The notes beneath the pieces were generated by a model. It did no database searches and was not told the DNA's origin. It saw nothing but the letters and a program-made list of their open reading frames with translations. From Candidatus Omnitrophota bacterium (GTDB lineage: Bacteria > Omnitrophota > Gorgyraeia > Zapsychrales > Zapsychraceae): 38,014 nt of DNA. Position 1 is the first letter of the stretch. The number at the start of each line of letters is the position of its first letter. This document shows, piece by piece, positions 7,870-16,962 of the stretch. The position numbers were made by a program, and so were the translations under genes. The DNA lies in the NCBI GenBank assembly GCA_028280285.1, contig JANQMA010000049.1:1-38014 (forward strand), given 5' to 3'.

Positions 7870-8787
7870 ATGCAACGCGATCTTAAATCAATTTTGGATT
7901 TGTCGACAGTAGACGTTCACAAAATCTTGAATCTAACACAAACACTTAAAAACAAACCGTTGTCGAAAAACAAATTTTTACAGGGAAAAAGTGTCGGACT
8001 CGTTTTTGAAAAGCCGTCTAACCGCACGCGTGTTTCTTTTGAAGTCGGCGTGTATCATTTTGGAGGCAAATGCATTTATTTAAGCCCAGGCGAGATTAAT
8101 CTCGGCGTACGGGAATCAGTGGCCGATGTGGCCAAAACATTGTCGCGTTATTTGGATTTGATTGTGGCCCGTACATTTTCACAAGAGACAATTGAAGAAT
8201 TAAGTGTGCATGCCGATATTCCGATTATCAACGGGCTTTCTGATTTATATCACCCGTGCCAAGGACTGACCGATCTTTTTACCATTCAAGAAAAATTTGA
8301 AGACCTAGCCAATGTCAATATTACTTATGTCGGGGATGGTAACAATGTGACGCATTCACTTTTAATCGCGGCATCCAAAGTTGGTGCTAATGTAACGGTC
8401 GCAACACCACAAGGATTTGAAGTGAATGAGGAAATTCTTCAGCAAGTTCAGAAAGAGGCTGAAAAAACAGGATCGGTCATTAAAACAACTCATGATCCGA
8501 AAGAAGCGGTGACAGGGGCTGATGTTGTTTACACCGACACCTGGATCAGCATGGGACAGGAAGAAGAAGCCAAAGAAAAATTAGCCAAGTTTGAAGGTTT
8601 TCGTGTTAACCGCAGTTTATGCGCGCATGCGAAAGAAAATTTTGTTTTTATGCACTGCCTGCCGGCGCATCGTGACCAGGAAGTGTGTAAAAATACCATT
8701 GATGGCGAACATTCAATCGTATTTGATCAGGCAGAAAATCGATTACATACACAAAAAGCAATTATGCTTTTTTTACTAGATAACTAA
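7870..8787 (+). CDS. argF: Ornithine carbamoyltransferase
   Basis: This 305-residue enzyme joins ornithine and carbamoyl phosphate to citrulline. It contains the carbamoyl-phosphate loop as SNRTRVSFE (the usual STRTR with N for the second residue), HPCQGLTD, and the ornithine-loop HCLPAHR with its catalytic Cys. It begins one base after the argD stop, so translation is probably coupled. A catabolic role is unlikely because there are no arcA or arcC neighbours. Confidence 0.96.
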   Translation: MQRDLKSILDLSTVDVHKILNLTQTLKNKPLSKNKFLQGKSVGLVFEKPSNRTRVSFEVGVYHFGGKCIYLSPGEINLGVRESVADVAKTLSRYLDLIVARTFSQETIEELSVHADIPIINGLSDLYHPCQGLTDLFTIQEKFEDLANVNITYVGDGNNVTHSLLIAASKVGANVTVATPQGFEVNEEILQQVQKEAEKTGSVIKTTHDPKEAVTGADVVYTDTWISMGQEEEAKEKLAKFEGFRVNRSLCAHAKENFVFMHCLPAHRDQEVCKNTIDGEHSIVFDQAENRLHTQKAIMLFLLDN

Positions 8788-8799
8788 AGAGGACAGATT

Positions 8800-9969
8800 A
8801 TGAAAAAAGTAGTTTTAGCTTATTCGGGCGGACTTGATACATCATGCATCATCCCATGGCTTAAAGAACGCAATTATGAAACCATCGCTGTTATCGGTGA
8901 TGTGGGGCAAGGGGATAACTTTGAGGCCATCAAAAAGAAGGCGATTAAATCAGGTGCTAAAAAAGTCTATTGCCTAAACCTGCAAAAAGAATTGATTGAG
9001 GACTATGCGTTTAAAGCGCTTAAGGCCTTTGCGCTCTATGAAGGTAAATATAATTTAGCGTGTGCACTGTCACGTCCTTTAATTGCACAGAAGCAAGTCG
9101 AGGTTGCTAAGAAAGAAAAGGCTAATGCGTTATGCCATGGGTGCACGGGCAAAGGCAATGATCAGGTGCGTTTTGAAACAACATTTCGTCTCATGGTTCC
9201 TAAGATGGAGATCATAGCACCGGTGCGTGTGTGGGAATTTAAGACACGCGAAGAAGAGATCGATTATGCCAAAAAAATGGGTGTACCGGTACCTGTGACT
9301 AAGAAAAGTCCGTATAGCATCGATACAAACATTTATGGACGGGCGATTGAATGTGGTGTTTTGGAAAATCCGTGGAATGAACCACCGAAGGATATTTATG
9401 CGATGACGCAAGATCCGCAAAAAGCACCGAACAAACCCGAATATGTGACCATTGAATTTAGCAAAGGCACACCGAAGAAGATTAATGGGAAAGCTTACGG
9501 TGCTGTTGAACTGGTCAATAAACTCAATAAAATCGCCGGCAAACACGGCGTTGGCCGTAATGATAATATTGAAAACCGTTTGGTCGGGATTAAATCACGT
9601 GAGATTTATGAAAATCCAGCCGGGACTGTTTTGCACTTAGCAATTGAAGACTTGGCAAGTTTGGTGCTTGATCGTGAATCAATGCAATTTAGAGGACAAG
9701 CATCACAAAAATATGCAGAACTGACATACAATGGGCTATGGTTTACACCGCTTAAAGAACAACTGGATGCTTATTTCGATAAGCTCCATGAAAACACAAC
9801 CGGAACAGTCCGTATTAAATTATATAAAGGAACGGCAACGGTTGTCGGACGCAAATCAAAGTATTCACGTTACAAAGAAAGCTTAGCCACTTACGGCAAG
9901 GGCGATACATTTGATCAAAAAATGGCCGAAGGCTTTAATCATCTTTGGGCAACACCGTTTATGAAATAG
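8800..9969 (+). CDS. argG: Argininosuccinate synthase
   Basis: This 389-residue ATP-dependent ligase joins citrulline and aspartate. The N-terminal AYSGGLDTSCIIPWL is the N-type ATP pyrophosphatase P-loop. CHGCTGKGNDQVRFE is the citrulline/aspartate-binding segment, and SPYSIDTNIYGRAIE is another conserved block. An AGAGGA ribosome site precedes the ATG, 12 bases after argF. Confidence 0.97.
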   Translation: MKKVVLAYSGGLDTSCIIPWLKERNYETIAVIGDVGQGDNFEAIKKKAIKSGAKKVYCLNLQKELIEDYAFKALKAFALYEGKYNLACALSRPLIAQKQVEVAKKEKANALCHGCTGKGNDQVRFETTFRLMVPKMEIIAPVRVWEFKTREEEIDYAKKMGVPVPVTKKSPYSIDTNIYGRAIECGVLENPWNEPPKDIYAMTQDPQKAPNKPEYVTIEFSKGTPKKINGKAYGAVELVNKLNKIAGKHGVGRNDNIENRLVGIKSREIYENPAGTVLHLAIEDLASLVLDRESMQFRGQASQKYAELTYNGLWFTPLKEQLDAYFDKLHENTTGTVRIKLYKGTATVVGRKSKYSRYKESLATYGKGDTFDQKMAEGFNHLWATPFMK

Positions 9970-9982
9970 AGGCAATTAAATC

Positions 9983-10053
9983 GAGCGTAAAGCGTATAGC
10001 GATTAGCGTTTAGATTAGTAAACAGTTCTAAGCGCTATACGCTAAACGCTATA
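9983..10053. repeat. Intergenic word-type inverted repeat, IR5 (GCG-word family)
   Basis: AGCGTATAGCG (9991-10001) is perfectly complementary to CGCTATACGCT (10033-10043). Further TTAGCGTTTAG-like words are on the left and CGCTAAACGCT on the right. It is related to IR3 and IR4 but rearranged. Here an AAGGA site lies between the repeat and the argH start. Confidence 0.72.
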
Positions 10054-10067
10054 AAAAGGACAACAAA

Positions 10068-11444
10068 ATGACAAAACGACTTTGGGGTAGTCGATTTACA
10101 GGCAAGTTGAGTGACTTAGCGGAAAAGTTTACGTACAGCATTGATTATGATTCCAAACTGGCATTATATGATTGCTTAGGAAGCATTGCGCACGCGCAAA
10201 TGCTCGGTAAGCAGGGGATTATTCCGAAGAAAGATGTCGCCGCGCTTGTGCGGGGCCTAAAGCAGCTTGTTAAGCAGATTGAAAGTGGCAAGTATAAATA
10301 TAATCCACGCTGTGAAGACGTGCACACAGACATACAAGAAAAGCTTAAAAAACTGATCGGTGCGCCTGCCGATAAACTGCATACGGCGCGTTCACGCAAC
10401 GATCAAGTAACGCTTGATGTGAAAATGTATTGTTTAGATCATATCGATAACATCATTACGCTAACGCGTGATTTGCAAAAAGCTATTGTCGCCTTTGCCG
10501 GGAAAAATACCGATGTCATCATCCCGGCCTATACGCATTTGCAATCGGCCCAATTGGTACTGATGAGCCATCACATGTTGGCCTATGTCGAGATGCTTGA
10601 ACGGGATAAAGGACGTTTATATGGCTGCCATAAGCGCACGAACATTAATCCTCTGGGAAGCTGTGCTTTATCGGGCAGTTCACTGCCAACAGATCGCAAC
10701 TATGTGACCAGACAATTAGGCTTTGGCTCAACCGCGCAAAACAGCATGGATGCCGTGGCCGACCGGGATTTTATTATTGAACTGCTTTCCGATATTTCGA
10801 TTCTCGGTATGCATTTATCACGCATGTGTGAGGATTTGATTCTGTGGGTGACAAGCGAGTTTGATTTTATTTGCATTAATGATGCTTTTTGCACCGGTTC
10901 ATCGATTATGCCGCATAAAAAGAATCCGGATGTGCTTGAACTTATTCGCGGCACAGCGTCCAAATTTCCGGGACGATTGATGGAGCTATTAGTACTGATG
11001 AAATCACTGCCGCTGACCTATAACCGCGATATGCAAATGGATAAACCGGCTTTGTTTGATTGTGTCGAGACCATTGAAGATATGCTGCCACTTATGACGG
11101 AACTCTTTGGCGGCATAAAAGTGAATAAAAAGAAAATCGCCAAAGCGATCGATTCCCAATATTTTTATTCGGTTGATATTCTCGAGTATCTGGTTAAAAA
11201 AGGAGTCAGCTATCGTGAAGCTCACGACACAGTAGGGGTGATGGTTAAACAGTGCCTTGATCGCGGCATAAAAATTTCCGATCTGTCTTTAAGCGAGCTT
11301 AAAAAGTATTCGAAACTCTTTGAAACGGATGTAAAAAAGCTTCTTAAACCGGAAGTTTCTGTTAAAATCAAACGCTCTGTCGGATCAACCAATCCGGCGA
11401 TGGTTAAAAAGCAGATTGAAACCTGGAAGAAAAAACTAAAATAA
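10068..11444 (+). CDS. argH: Argininosuccinate lyase
   Basis: This 458-residue member of the fumarase/aspartase superfamily splits argininosuccinate to arginine and fumarate, the last step. It opens with LWGSRFTGK, contains HTARSRNDQV, and has the signature GSSIMPHKKNPD with the catalytic serine near residue 279. Length is normal for a single-domain ArgH with no fused acetyltransferase. It completes the pathway from N-acetylglutamate within one strand. Confidence 0.97.
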   Translation: MTKRLWGSRFTGKLSDLAEKFTYSIDYDSKLALYDCLGSIAHAQMLGKQGIIPKKDVAALVRGLKQLVKQIESGKYKYNPRCEDVHTDIQEKLKKLIGAPADKLHTARSRNDQVTLDVKMYCLDHIDNIITLTRDLQKAIVAFAGKNTDVIIPAYTHLQSAQLVLMSHHMLAYVEMLERDKGRLYGCHKRTNINPLGSCALSGSSLPTDRNYVTRQLGFGSTAQNSMDAVADRDFIIELLSDISILGMHLSRMCEDLILWVTSEFDFICINDAFCTGSSIMPHKKNPDVLELIRGTASKFPGRLMELLVLMKSLPLTYNRDMQMDKPALFDCVETIEDMLPLMTELFGGIKVNKKKIAKAIDSQYFYSVDILEYLVKKGVSYREAHDTVGVMVKQCLDRGIKISDLSLSELKKYSKLFETDVKKLLKPEVSVKIKRSVGSTNPAMVKKQIETWKKKLK

Positions 11445-11456
11445 CGGATAACAACA

Positions 11457-12710
11457 ATGCATGATTTTAAATATAAAAACAATGAACTTTACTGTGAAAA
11501 TGTCAAGGTAAGCACTATTGCCCGGCAAGTCGGCACGCCTTGCTATATTTACAGTCATAATACTTTGGTTGATCATTTCACAAAGCTGCAAAAAGCATTT
11601 GCCGAAATTGATCCGCTGATCTGTTTTGCTATGAAGGCGAATGATAATATGGCGGTCCTTAAAACGCTCGCCAATCACGGCGCTGGCTTTGATATCGTCT
11701 CAGTTGGTGAGTTGCGCAAAGTCAAAAAGATCAAGGCTGATACACGCAAAGTGGTCTTTGCCTCGGTCGGTAAAACAGAAGAAGAGATCGTTGAGGCGAT
11801 TAAGGCAAAAATTTTGTTTTTTAATGTTGAGTCTGAACCAGAATTGGTTGAGATCAATCGCATTGCCGGTAAGATGAAAGTAAAAGCTCCGGTTGCACTA
11901 CGCATCAATCCGGATGTTAAGGCCGCAACCCATGCCAAGATCACAACCGGAACGCTTAAAAATAAGTTCGGGATTGATCTGGCAACCGCGCATGCGATCA
12001 TGAAAAACACAAAGAAATATCCGCATATCAAGTTTAACGGGATTCATTGCCATATTGGATCACAAATTATTACCAAAGATCCGTTTGTTAAAGCCCTTGA
12101 ACGTGTTCTTGAGTTTTTAGACGATGTGAAGGCTGACGGCATTAAATTAGAGTATTTAGATATTGGCGGCGGCTTGGGCATTATTTATAAAGATGAAAAG
12201 CCGCAGACCGCCGATAAGTTTGCCAAAGCCGTACTTCCTTATTTAAAGAAGACAGGCCTGCGCATTGTGATGGAGCCGGGACGGTTTATTGCAGGCAATG
12301 CCGGTATCTTTGTCACCGAAGCGCTGTATCTTAAAGATAACGGCGTTAAGAAATTTTTGATCGTTGACGGGGGGATGAATGACCTAGCCCGTCCATCGCT
12401 GTATGACGCGTATCATGAAATTGTGCCGCTTAAGAAAAAAGCAGGCAAAAAGATCAAGATGGATGTGGTCGGACCGATCTGTGAAAGCGGTGATGTGTTT
12501 GCCAAAGACCGTGCGCTTCCAGTTTTTAAAAAGGGCGATCTCTTGGCCATCATGTCGGCGGGCGCTTACGGGTATGTCATGGCCAGCAATTACAATGTCC
12601 GTGGACGCGGACCGGAAGTTATGGTTAAAGGCAACAAATTTGAAATCTGTAAAAAACGCGAAACATTCAATGATCTGATTCGCGGCGAATCAGTACCAAA
12701 CTTTATTTAA
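11457..12710 (+). CDS. lysA: Diaminopimelate decarboxylase
   Basis: This 417-residue PLP enzyme of the alanine-racemase-like fold III decarboxylates meso-DAP to lysine. CFAMKANDN contains the PLP lysine Lys60. GGGLGI is the phosphate-binding loop, and GPICESGDV carries Cys342, contributed to the neighbouring active site in the dimer. It starts 12 bases after argH, linking the arginine and lysine blocks in one likely transcript. Confidence 0.96.
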   Translation: MHDFKYKNNELYCENVKVSTIARQVGTPCYIYSHNTLVDHFTKLQKAFAEIDPLICFAMKANDNMAVLKTLANHGAGFDIVSVGELRKVKKIKADTRKVVFASVGKTEEEIVEAIKAKILFFNVESEPELVEINRIAGKMKVKAPVALRINPDVKAATHAKITTGTLKNKFGIDLATAHAIMKNTKKYPHIKFNGIHCHIGSQIITKDPFVKALERVLEFLDDVKADGIKLEYLDIGGGLGIIYKDEKPQTADKFAKAVLPYLKKTGLRIVMEPGRFIAGNAGIFVTEALYLKDNGVKKFLIVDGGMNDLARPSLYDAYHEIVPLKKKAGKKIKMDVVGPICESGDVFAKDRALPVFKKGDLLAIMSAGAYGYVMASNYNVRGRGPEVMVKGNKFEICKKRETFNDLIRGESVPNFI

Positions 12711-12711
12711 A

Positions 12712-13539
12712 ATGAAAAAAATTAACTTTTACAAAATGGCAGGGGCGGGCAATGATTTTATTGTGATCGATGCCCAAAAAGGTCTTACGTACAAGAGCTT
12801 GGCGAAGAAAGTGTGTGACCGCACTAACGGGATCGGCGCCGACGGATTGATCATTCTCGATAAATCGAAAAAGAAACAAGATTATCGCATGCGCATTATC
12901 AATGCCGACGGTTCAGAGGCCGAGATGTGCGGCAACGGCGCACGCTGTTTGGCCGCCTATATCGTCAAAACAAAAGCGCCAAAGAAAAAGATATTTTCGA
13001 TCGAAACCTTGGCCGGAGAAGTGCTGGGCGAAGCCAAAGGCGAGATTGCCAATATCCGCTTAAGCGACCCAACCGATCATCAGGCGGATATGGTCATTCA
13101 TGTCAGCAGCCGCACATGGAAGGTGCAATACATTGACACCGGTGTACCGCATGCCGTCATCTTTGTGGAAGATCCCGAAAAGATCAATGTGCAAGTATTC
13201 GGTAAGGCCATCCGTAATCATCAAAAGTTTAGACCGCGCGGCACAAACGTTAATTTTGTGGCTTTTGAAAATAATACTTTGGTTACCGCACGCACTTATG
13301 AACGTGGTGTCGAGGATGAAACCAAGGCCTGCGGGACAGGCAGTGTTGCCTGCGCGCTCATTGGATATTTACAAACTCATCCATATACATCAAATAAAAA
13401 AGGTGCCCAGATGCGTGTGCGCACACGCGGCGGGGAAATATTACAGGTGACATTTGATTTAATCGATGATAGGATAACCAACGTTTGGCTGAAGGGATCA
13501 GCGAAATTTATATGTGAAGGGACATATTATATTAAGTGA
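12712..13539 (+). CDS. dapF: Diaminopimelate epimerase
   Basis: This 275-residue cofactor-free epimerase converts LL-DAP to meso-DAP, used for both lysine and peptidoglycan. The two catalytic cysteines are visible: Cys73 in EAEMCGNGAR and Cys207 in TKACGTGSVA. MAGAGNDFIVIDA is the usual N-terminus. It starts one base after the lysA stop. The last two sense bases and stop codon lie in the left arm of IR6. Confidence 0.96.
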   Translation: MKKINFYKMAGAGNDFIVIDAQKGLTYKSLAKKVCDRTNGIGADGLIILDKSKKKQDYRMRIINADGSEAEMCGNGARCLAAYIVKTKAPKKKIFSIETLAGEVLGEAKGEIANIRLSDPTDHQADMVIHVSSRTWKVQYIDTGVPHAVIFVEDPEKINVQVFGKAIRNHQKFRPRGTNVNFVAFENNTLVTARTYERGVEDETKACGTGSVACALIGYLQTHPYTSNKKGAQMRVRTRGGEILQVTFDLIDDRITNVWLKGSAKFICEGTYYIK

Positions 13540-13687
13540 TAGAGTGTTAGTAGTGATAAAGTGATAATAATTTAGATATTAGAAATATTGTACCATCGTA
13601 ATGTCGAAATATAGTCATTAATCAAACGGCAGCACTTCATCACGACATTTCGACATTACAAACTATCACTTTATCACTCTATCACTA
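13535..13687. repeat. Intergenic word-type inverted repeat, IR6 (GTGATA-word family)
   Basis: A nested hairpin in the dapF-dapA gap. AGTGATAGAGTG (13535-13546), which includes the dapF stop codon, is complementary to 13675-13686. GTGATAAAGTGATA (13553-13566) is complementary to 13664-13677. GTAATGTCGAAAT (13598-13610) is complementary to 13647-13659. All three matches are perfect, and the arms are built of repeated GTGATA/TATCAC words. It shares words with IR1 and IR7. Nothing else is seen in this 190-bp gap. Confidence 0.8.
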
Positions 13688-13730
13688 ATTATCGCTTTAC
13701 TTGAAATATCACTTTCAAAGGAGTAATATC

Positions 13731-14615
13731 ATGTTTCAAGGCTCAATTGTCGCCCTCGTAACGCCGTTTAAAGACGGTGCACTCGATGAACAAAAATTAA
13801 GAGAACTCGTTCAATTTCATATCGAAAACGGAACAAATGGTATTGTCCCGTGTGGAACAACCGGTGAATCACCGACACTAACGCCACAGGAACATAACCG
13901 TGTGATTGAAATCGTCTGTGAAGAGGCCCGTGGCAAACTCCCGGTTATGGCCGGCACAGGGTCGAATTCAACCGCCGAAGCCATTGAATTTACAAGACAC
14001 GCCAAAGAAGCCGGTGCCGACGGTGCCCTCGTTGTAACGCCTTATTACAATAAACCGACGCAGCAAGGACTATATTTACATTTTAAAGCCATTGCTGATG
14101 CCGTTGATATCCCGATCATCCTTTATAATATTGAGGGAAGAACGGCACGCAACATTGAAACAGCAACGGTTAAAAGACTTTTTGAAGATTGTCCTAATAT
14201 CATCGGTGTCAAAGAGGCCTCCGGATCAATTCAACAGGTCAAAGATGTGAGAGAAGCCTGCGGTGATGATTTTATTATCCTCAGTGGTGATGATGCCATG
14301 ACCCTCGAGATGATGGATTTAGGCGGGCTTGGCGTTATCTCGGTTATTGCCAACATTATCCCGCAAGACGTAGTCGCCATGATCAATGCCTACAATGCCG
14401 GCAATAAGGAAGAGGCTCAGGCAATGCACAAAAAGATGTCTAACTTGGTTAGCTCGATGTTTATCGAAACCAATCCGATTCCTGTTAAAAAAGCCGCCGA
14501 GCTGATCGGTTTGTGTTCGGGAGAATTACGTTTACCGCTGTGTGACATGGATCCGGATAACCTCGCCGTTGTTAAAGGCGCCATGACTAATTATGGATTA
14601 GGAGTCGCCGCATGA
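13731..14615 (+). CDS. dapA: 4-hydroxy-tetrahydrodipicolinate synthase
   Basis: This 294-residue TIM-barrel aldolase condenses pyruvate with aspartate semialdehyde, the first lysine-branch step. GTTGESPTL is the pyruvate-binding motif, VTPYYNKPTQ carries the catalytic tyrosine region, and IIGVKEASG contains the Schiff-base Lys161. An in-frame TTG 30 bases upstream is rejected because AAAGGAGT lies directly before the ATG at 13731 and the family starts there. It overlaps dapB by four bases. Confidence 0.97.
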   Translation: MFQGSIVALVTPFKDGALDEQKLRELVQFHIENGTNGIVPCGTTGESPTLTPQEHNRVIEIVCEEARGKLPVMAGTGSNSTAEAIEFTRHAKEAGADGALVVTPYYNKPTQQGLYLHFKAIADAVDIPIILYNIEGRTARNIETATVKRLFEDCPNIIGVKEASGSIQQVKDVREACGDDFIILSGDDAMTLEMMDLGGLGVISVIANIIPQDVVAMINAYNAGNKEEAQAMHKKMSNLVSSMFIETNPIPVKKAAELIGLCSGELRLPLCDMDPDNLAVVKGAMTNYGLGVAA

Positions 14616-15346
14616 TTAAGCTCGGTGTAAGTGGTGCCAAAGGGCGCATGGGGCAAACCATCGCTCATCTTGCCATCAAAGATAATGACTTTGCTTTAAC
14701 AACGCTCCTGGAACATAAAGACTGTCCTGATGTCTCCGGTGATATCAATGGTGTTGGCTATACGACGGACAATTCTGCCCTTGAACAGTGTGATGCTGTC
14801 ATCGAGTTTACTCTGCCTGACGGGACGCTAGAAAATTTAAAGGCATGTGTTGAATACAAAGTACCCATGGTCATCGGCACAACCGGATTTACCGATGAAG
14901 GCCTTGCCGCGATAACGGAAGCCGCGAAAACCATTCCCATTGTGTTTGCCTCAAACATGTCGATTGGCGTTAATGTATTTTTTAAAATCACTGAGCTTGT
15001 CGGCAAAAAACTAAAAGATATTCAAGGTATCAAAGTCTATGAAGAGCATCACATTCATAAAAAAGATTCTCCTTCCGGAACAGCTAAAACGATTGCCGAA
15101 ATTGCCGAAAAATCTTCCGGCAAAACCGTTAGCTTCGATCCTGAACCATTAAGAGAAGGCGAGATCATCGGCAATCATGATATTACCTTTGAAACAACAT
15201 TTGATACTCTCAAAATGTCGCATCACGCCAAAGACCGCGCGATGTTTGCGCTCGGTTCACTGACCGCCGCAAAATTTCTTATCGGAAAAGAGCCGCAATT
15301 ATTTAATATGCAGCAAGTCCTCGGACTTGATTCGATTCACATTTAA
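14612..15346 (+). CDS. dapB: 4-hydroxy-tetrahydrodipicolinate reductase
   Basis: This 244-residue reductase makes tetrahydrodipicolinate with NAD(P)H. GVSGAKGRMGQ is the coenzyme loop, and EEHHIHKKDSPSGTA carries the conserved His pair and the Lys/Ser/Gly/Thr substrate contacts. The ATGA overlap with dapA implies translational coupling. Slightly short for the family, but all motifs are present. Confidence 0.96.
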   Translation: MIKLGVSGAKGRMGQTIAHLAIKDNDFALTTLLEHKDCPDVSGDINGVGYTTDNSALEQCDAVIEFTLPDGTLENLKACVEYKVPMVIGTTGFTDEGLAAITEAAKTIPIVFASNMSIGVNVFFKITELVGKKLKDIQGIKVYEEHHIHKKDSPSGTAKTIAEIAEKSSGKTVSFDPEPLREGEIIGNHDITFETTFDTLKMSHHAKDRAMFALGSLTAAKFLIGKEPQLFNMQQVLGLDSIHI

Positions 15347-15364
15347 TCATCAGAAAGGAAAACC

Positions 15365-16525
15365 ATGTCACTTGAATTCTCAGACAGACTTAAAGAACTC
15401 CCTCCATATTTATTTGTTGAAATCGACAAAGCCAAACGCGCAGCCATTGCCGAAGGGCGTGATGTTATTAATTTAGGTATTGGTGATCCTGATTACCCAA
15501 CACCGCCACATATTATCGAAGCGCTCGCTAATGCGGCAAAGGATGGAGGCAACCATCATTATGCGCTTGATGCCGGCATGCCGGAATTAAGAGGAGAGAT
15601 CGCCACATGGTTTAATAATCGCTTTAATGTTGCCCTTGATCCGGAAACAGAAATTTATCCTTTAATCGGGTCAAAAGAGGGCATCGCGCATTTTCCACTC
15701 GGTGTAATTAATCCAGGCGATAAAGTGCTCTTAACCGATCCGGCTTATCCGGCGTACCGTCCAACAATCACCTTTGCCGGAGGCAAAATCATTAATGTGC
15801 CTTTAAAAGCCGGCAACAACTGGTTACCTAGCCTAGATAAGATTGCGGAATATAAAAATGTCAAAATGATCGTCATTAACTATCCAAACAATCCAACATC
15901 GGCTGTTGCCACACGCGAATTTTATGAAGGGCTTGTAAACATTTGTCGTGAAAAAAATATTATTATTCTCTCTGACATGGCATACTCAGAAGTTTATTAT
16001 GACGGGGAAAAGCCGCTCAGTATTTTTGAAATCGAAGGAGCCAAGGATGTTGCGATCGAATTTCATTCGCTGTCTAAAACATATTACATGACCGGCTGGC
16101 GCATCGGCTGGGCGTGCGGTAATAAAACACTGATTGCATCCCTGGCCAAAGTCAAATCGAATTATGATTCCGGTATTTTTCAAGCGGTGCAGGTCGCCGG
16201 TATTGCGGCCCTTAAGAGCCCGGCGGAAATCACCGAAGATATGCGCACACTGTTCCAAGACCGTCGGGATTATCTGATCAACGGTCTGCGCGGACATGGC
16301 TGGAAGATTGATCCGCCTAAAGCGGCTTTTTATGTCTGGGCAAAAATCCCTAAGGGGTTCAAAGACTCAATGAGTTGTGCCAAGGCTTTTCTTGATCAGG
16401 CCGATATCGTCGCCACGCCTGGTAATGGTTTCGGTCCGGGGGGAGAAGGCTACATTCGCATGGCCATCACCGTTGAGAAAGACCTCATCAACGAAGCGGT
16501 TGAGCGACTTGGAAAAATTCTTTAA
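15365..16525 (+). CDS. dapL: LL-diaminopimelate aminotransferase
   Basis: This 386-residue class-I PLP aminotransferase converts tetrahydrodipicolinate directly to LL-DAP, bypassing the acylated dapD-dapC-dapE steps. LGIGDPDYPTPPHI near residue 36 and FHSLSKTYYMTGWRIGW with PLP Lys238 are typical. The LGIGDPD start and IYPLIGSKEGIAH favour DapL over a general aspartate aminotransferase, and its place directly after dapB (18 bases, AGAAAGGA site) supports this. No dapD, dapC or dapE genes are in the window. Confidence 0.92.
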   Translation: MSLEFSDRLKELPPYLFVEIDKAKRAAIAEGRDVINLGIGDPDYPTPPHIIEALANAAKDGGNHHYALDAGMPELRGEIATWFNNRFNVALDPETEIYPLIGSKEGIAHFPLGVINPGDKVLLTDPAYPAYRPTITFAGGKIINVPLKAGNNWLPSLDKIAEYKNVKMIVINYPNNPTSAVATREFYEGLVNICREKNIIILSDMAYSEVYYDGEKPLSIFEIEGAKDVAIEFHSLSKTYYMTGWRIGWACGNKTLIASLAKVKSNYDSGIFQAVQVAGIAALKSPAEITEDMRTLFQDRRDYLINGLRGHGWKIDPPKAAFYVWAKIPKGFKDSMSCAKAFLDQADIVATPGNGFGPGGEGYIRMAITVEKDLINEAVERLGKIL

Positions 16526-16530
16526 ACACA

Positions 16531-16962
16531 ATGGCTCAAGTCTATTTAGGCATTGGAACCAACCTGGGTGACCGCAAAAAAAATATCTCGACGGCCGTCG
16601 AATTACTTAAAAAGCACAATATCACTGTCACCCAAATATCCTCCATTATAGAGACCGAACCAGTTGGATATACAGAGCAAGATAAGTTTCTTAACGGCTG
16701 TTTGGCCATCGAAACCACTCTTGATCCGCACACACTCCTTAAAACCCTTAAGCTCATCGAGAAAACCATGGGACGCACTGAAACCGTCGTCAATGGACCA
16801 CGCATAATAGACCTTGATATTTTAACGTATGATGATATAAAGGTAGATACCGATGAGCTGACAATTCCTCATCCTCGCATGAAAGAACGAGAATTTGTTT
16901 TAACACCATTAAAGGAACTTAATCCAGAACTGGTCGACCAACTCAATGATGCTCGTTTTTAA
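16531..16962 (+). CDS. folK: 2-amino-4-hydroxy-6-hydroxymethyldihydropteridine pyrophosphokinase
   Basis: This 143-residue HPPK transfers pyrophosphate from ATP to the pterin in folate synthesis. YLGIGTNLGDRKKNI is the N-terminal signature and GPRIIDLDILTYDD the metal/ATP-binding block with its two aspartates. HPRMKEREFVLTPL follows as expected. It begins five bases after dapL with no clear Shine-Dalgarno, and its end overlaps panC by 14-17 bases in another frame, pointing to coupled translation. Confidence 0.94.
   Translation: MAQVYLGIGTNLGDRKKNISTAVELLKKHNITVTQISSIIETEPVGYTEQDKFLNGCLAIETTLDPHTLLKTLKLIEKTMGRTETVVNGPRIIDLDILTYDDIKVDTDELTIPHPRMKEREFVLTPLKELNPELVDQLNDARF

Noticed and set aside
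264-13687. Word hairpins IR1-IR6 as ordinary intrinsic terminators
   Set aside because: None is followed by a T-tract, and several sit between genes of what should be one operon, immediately before start codons.
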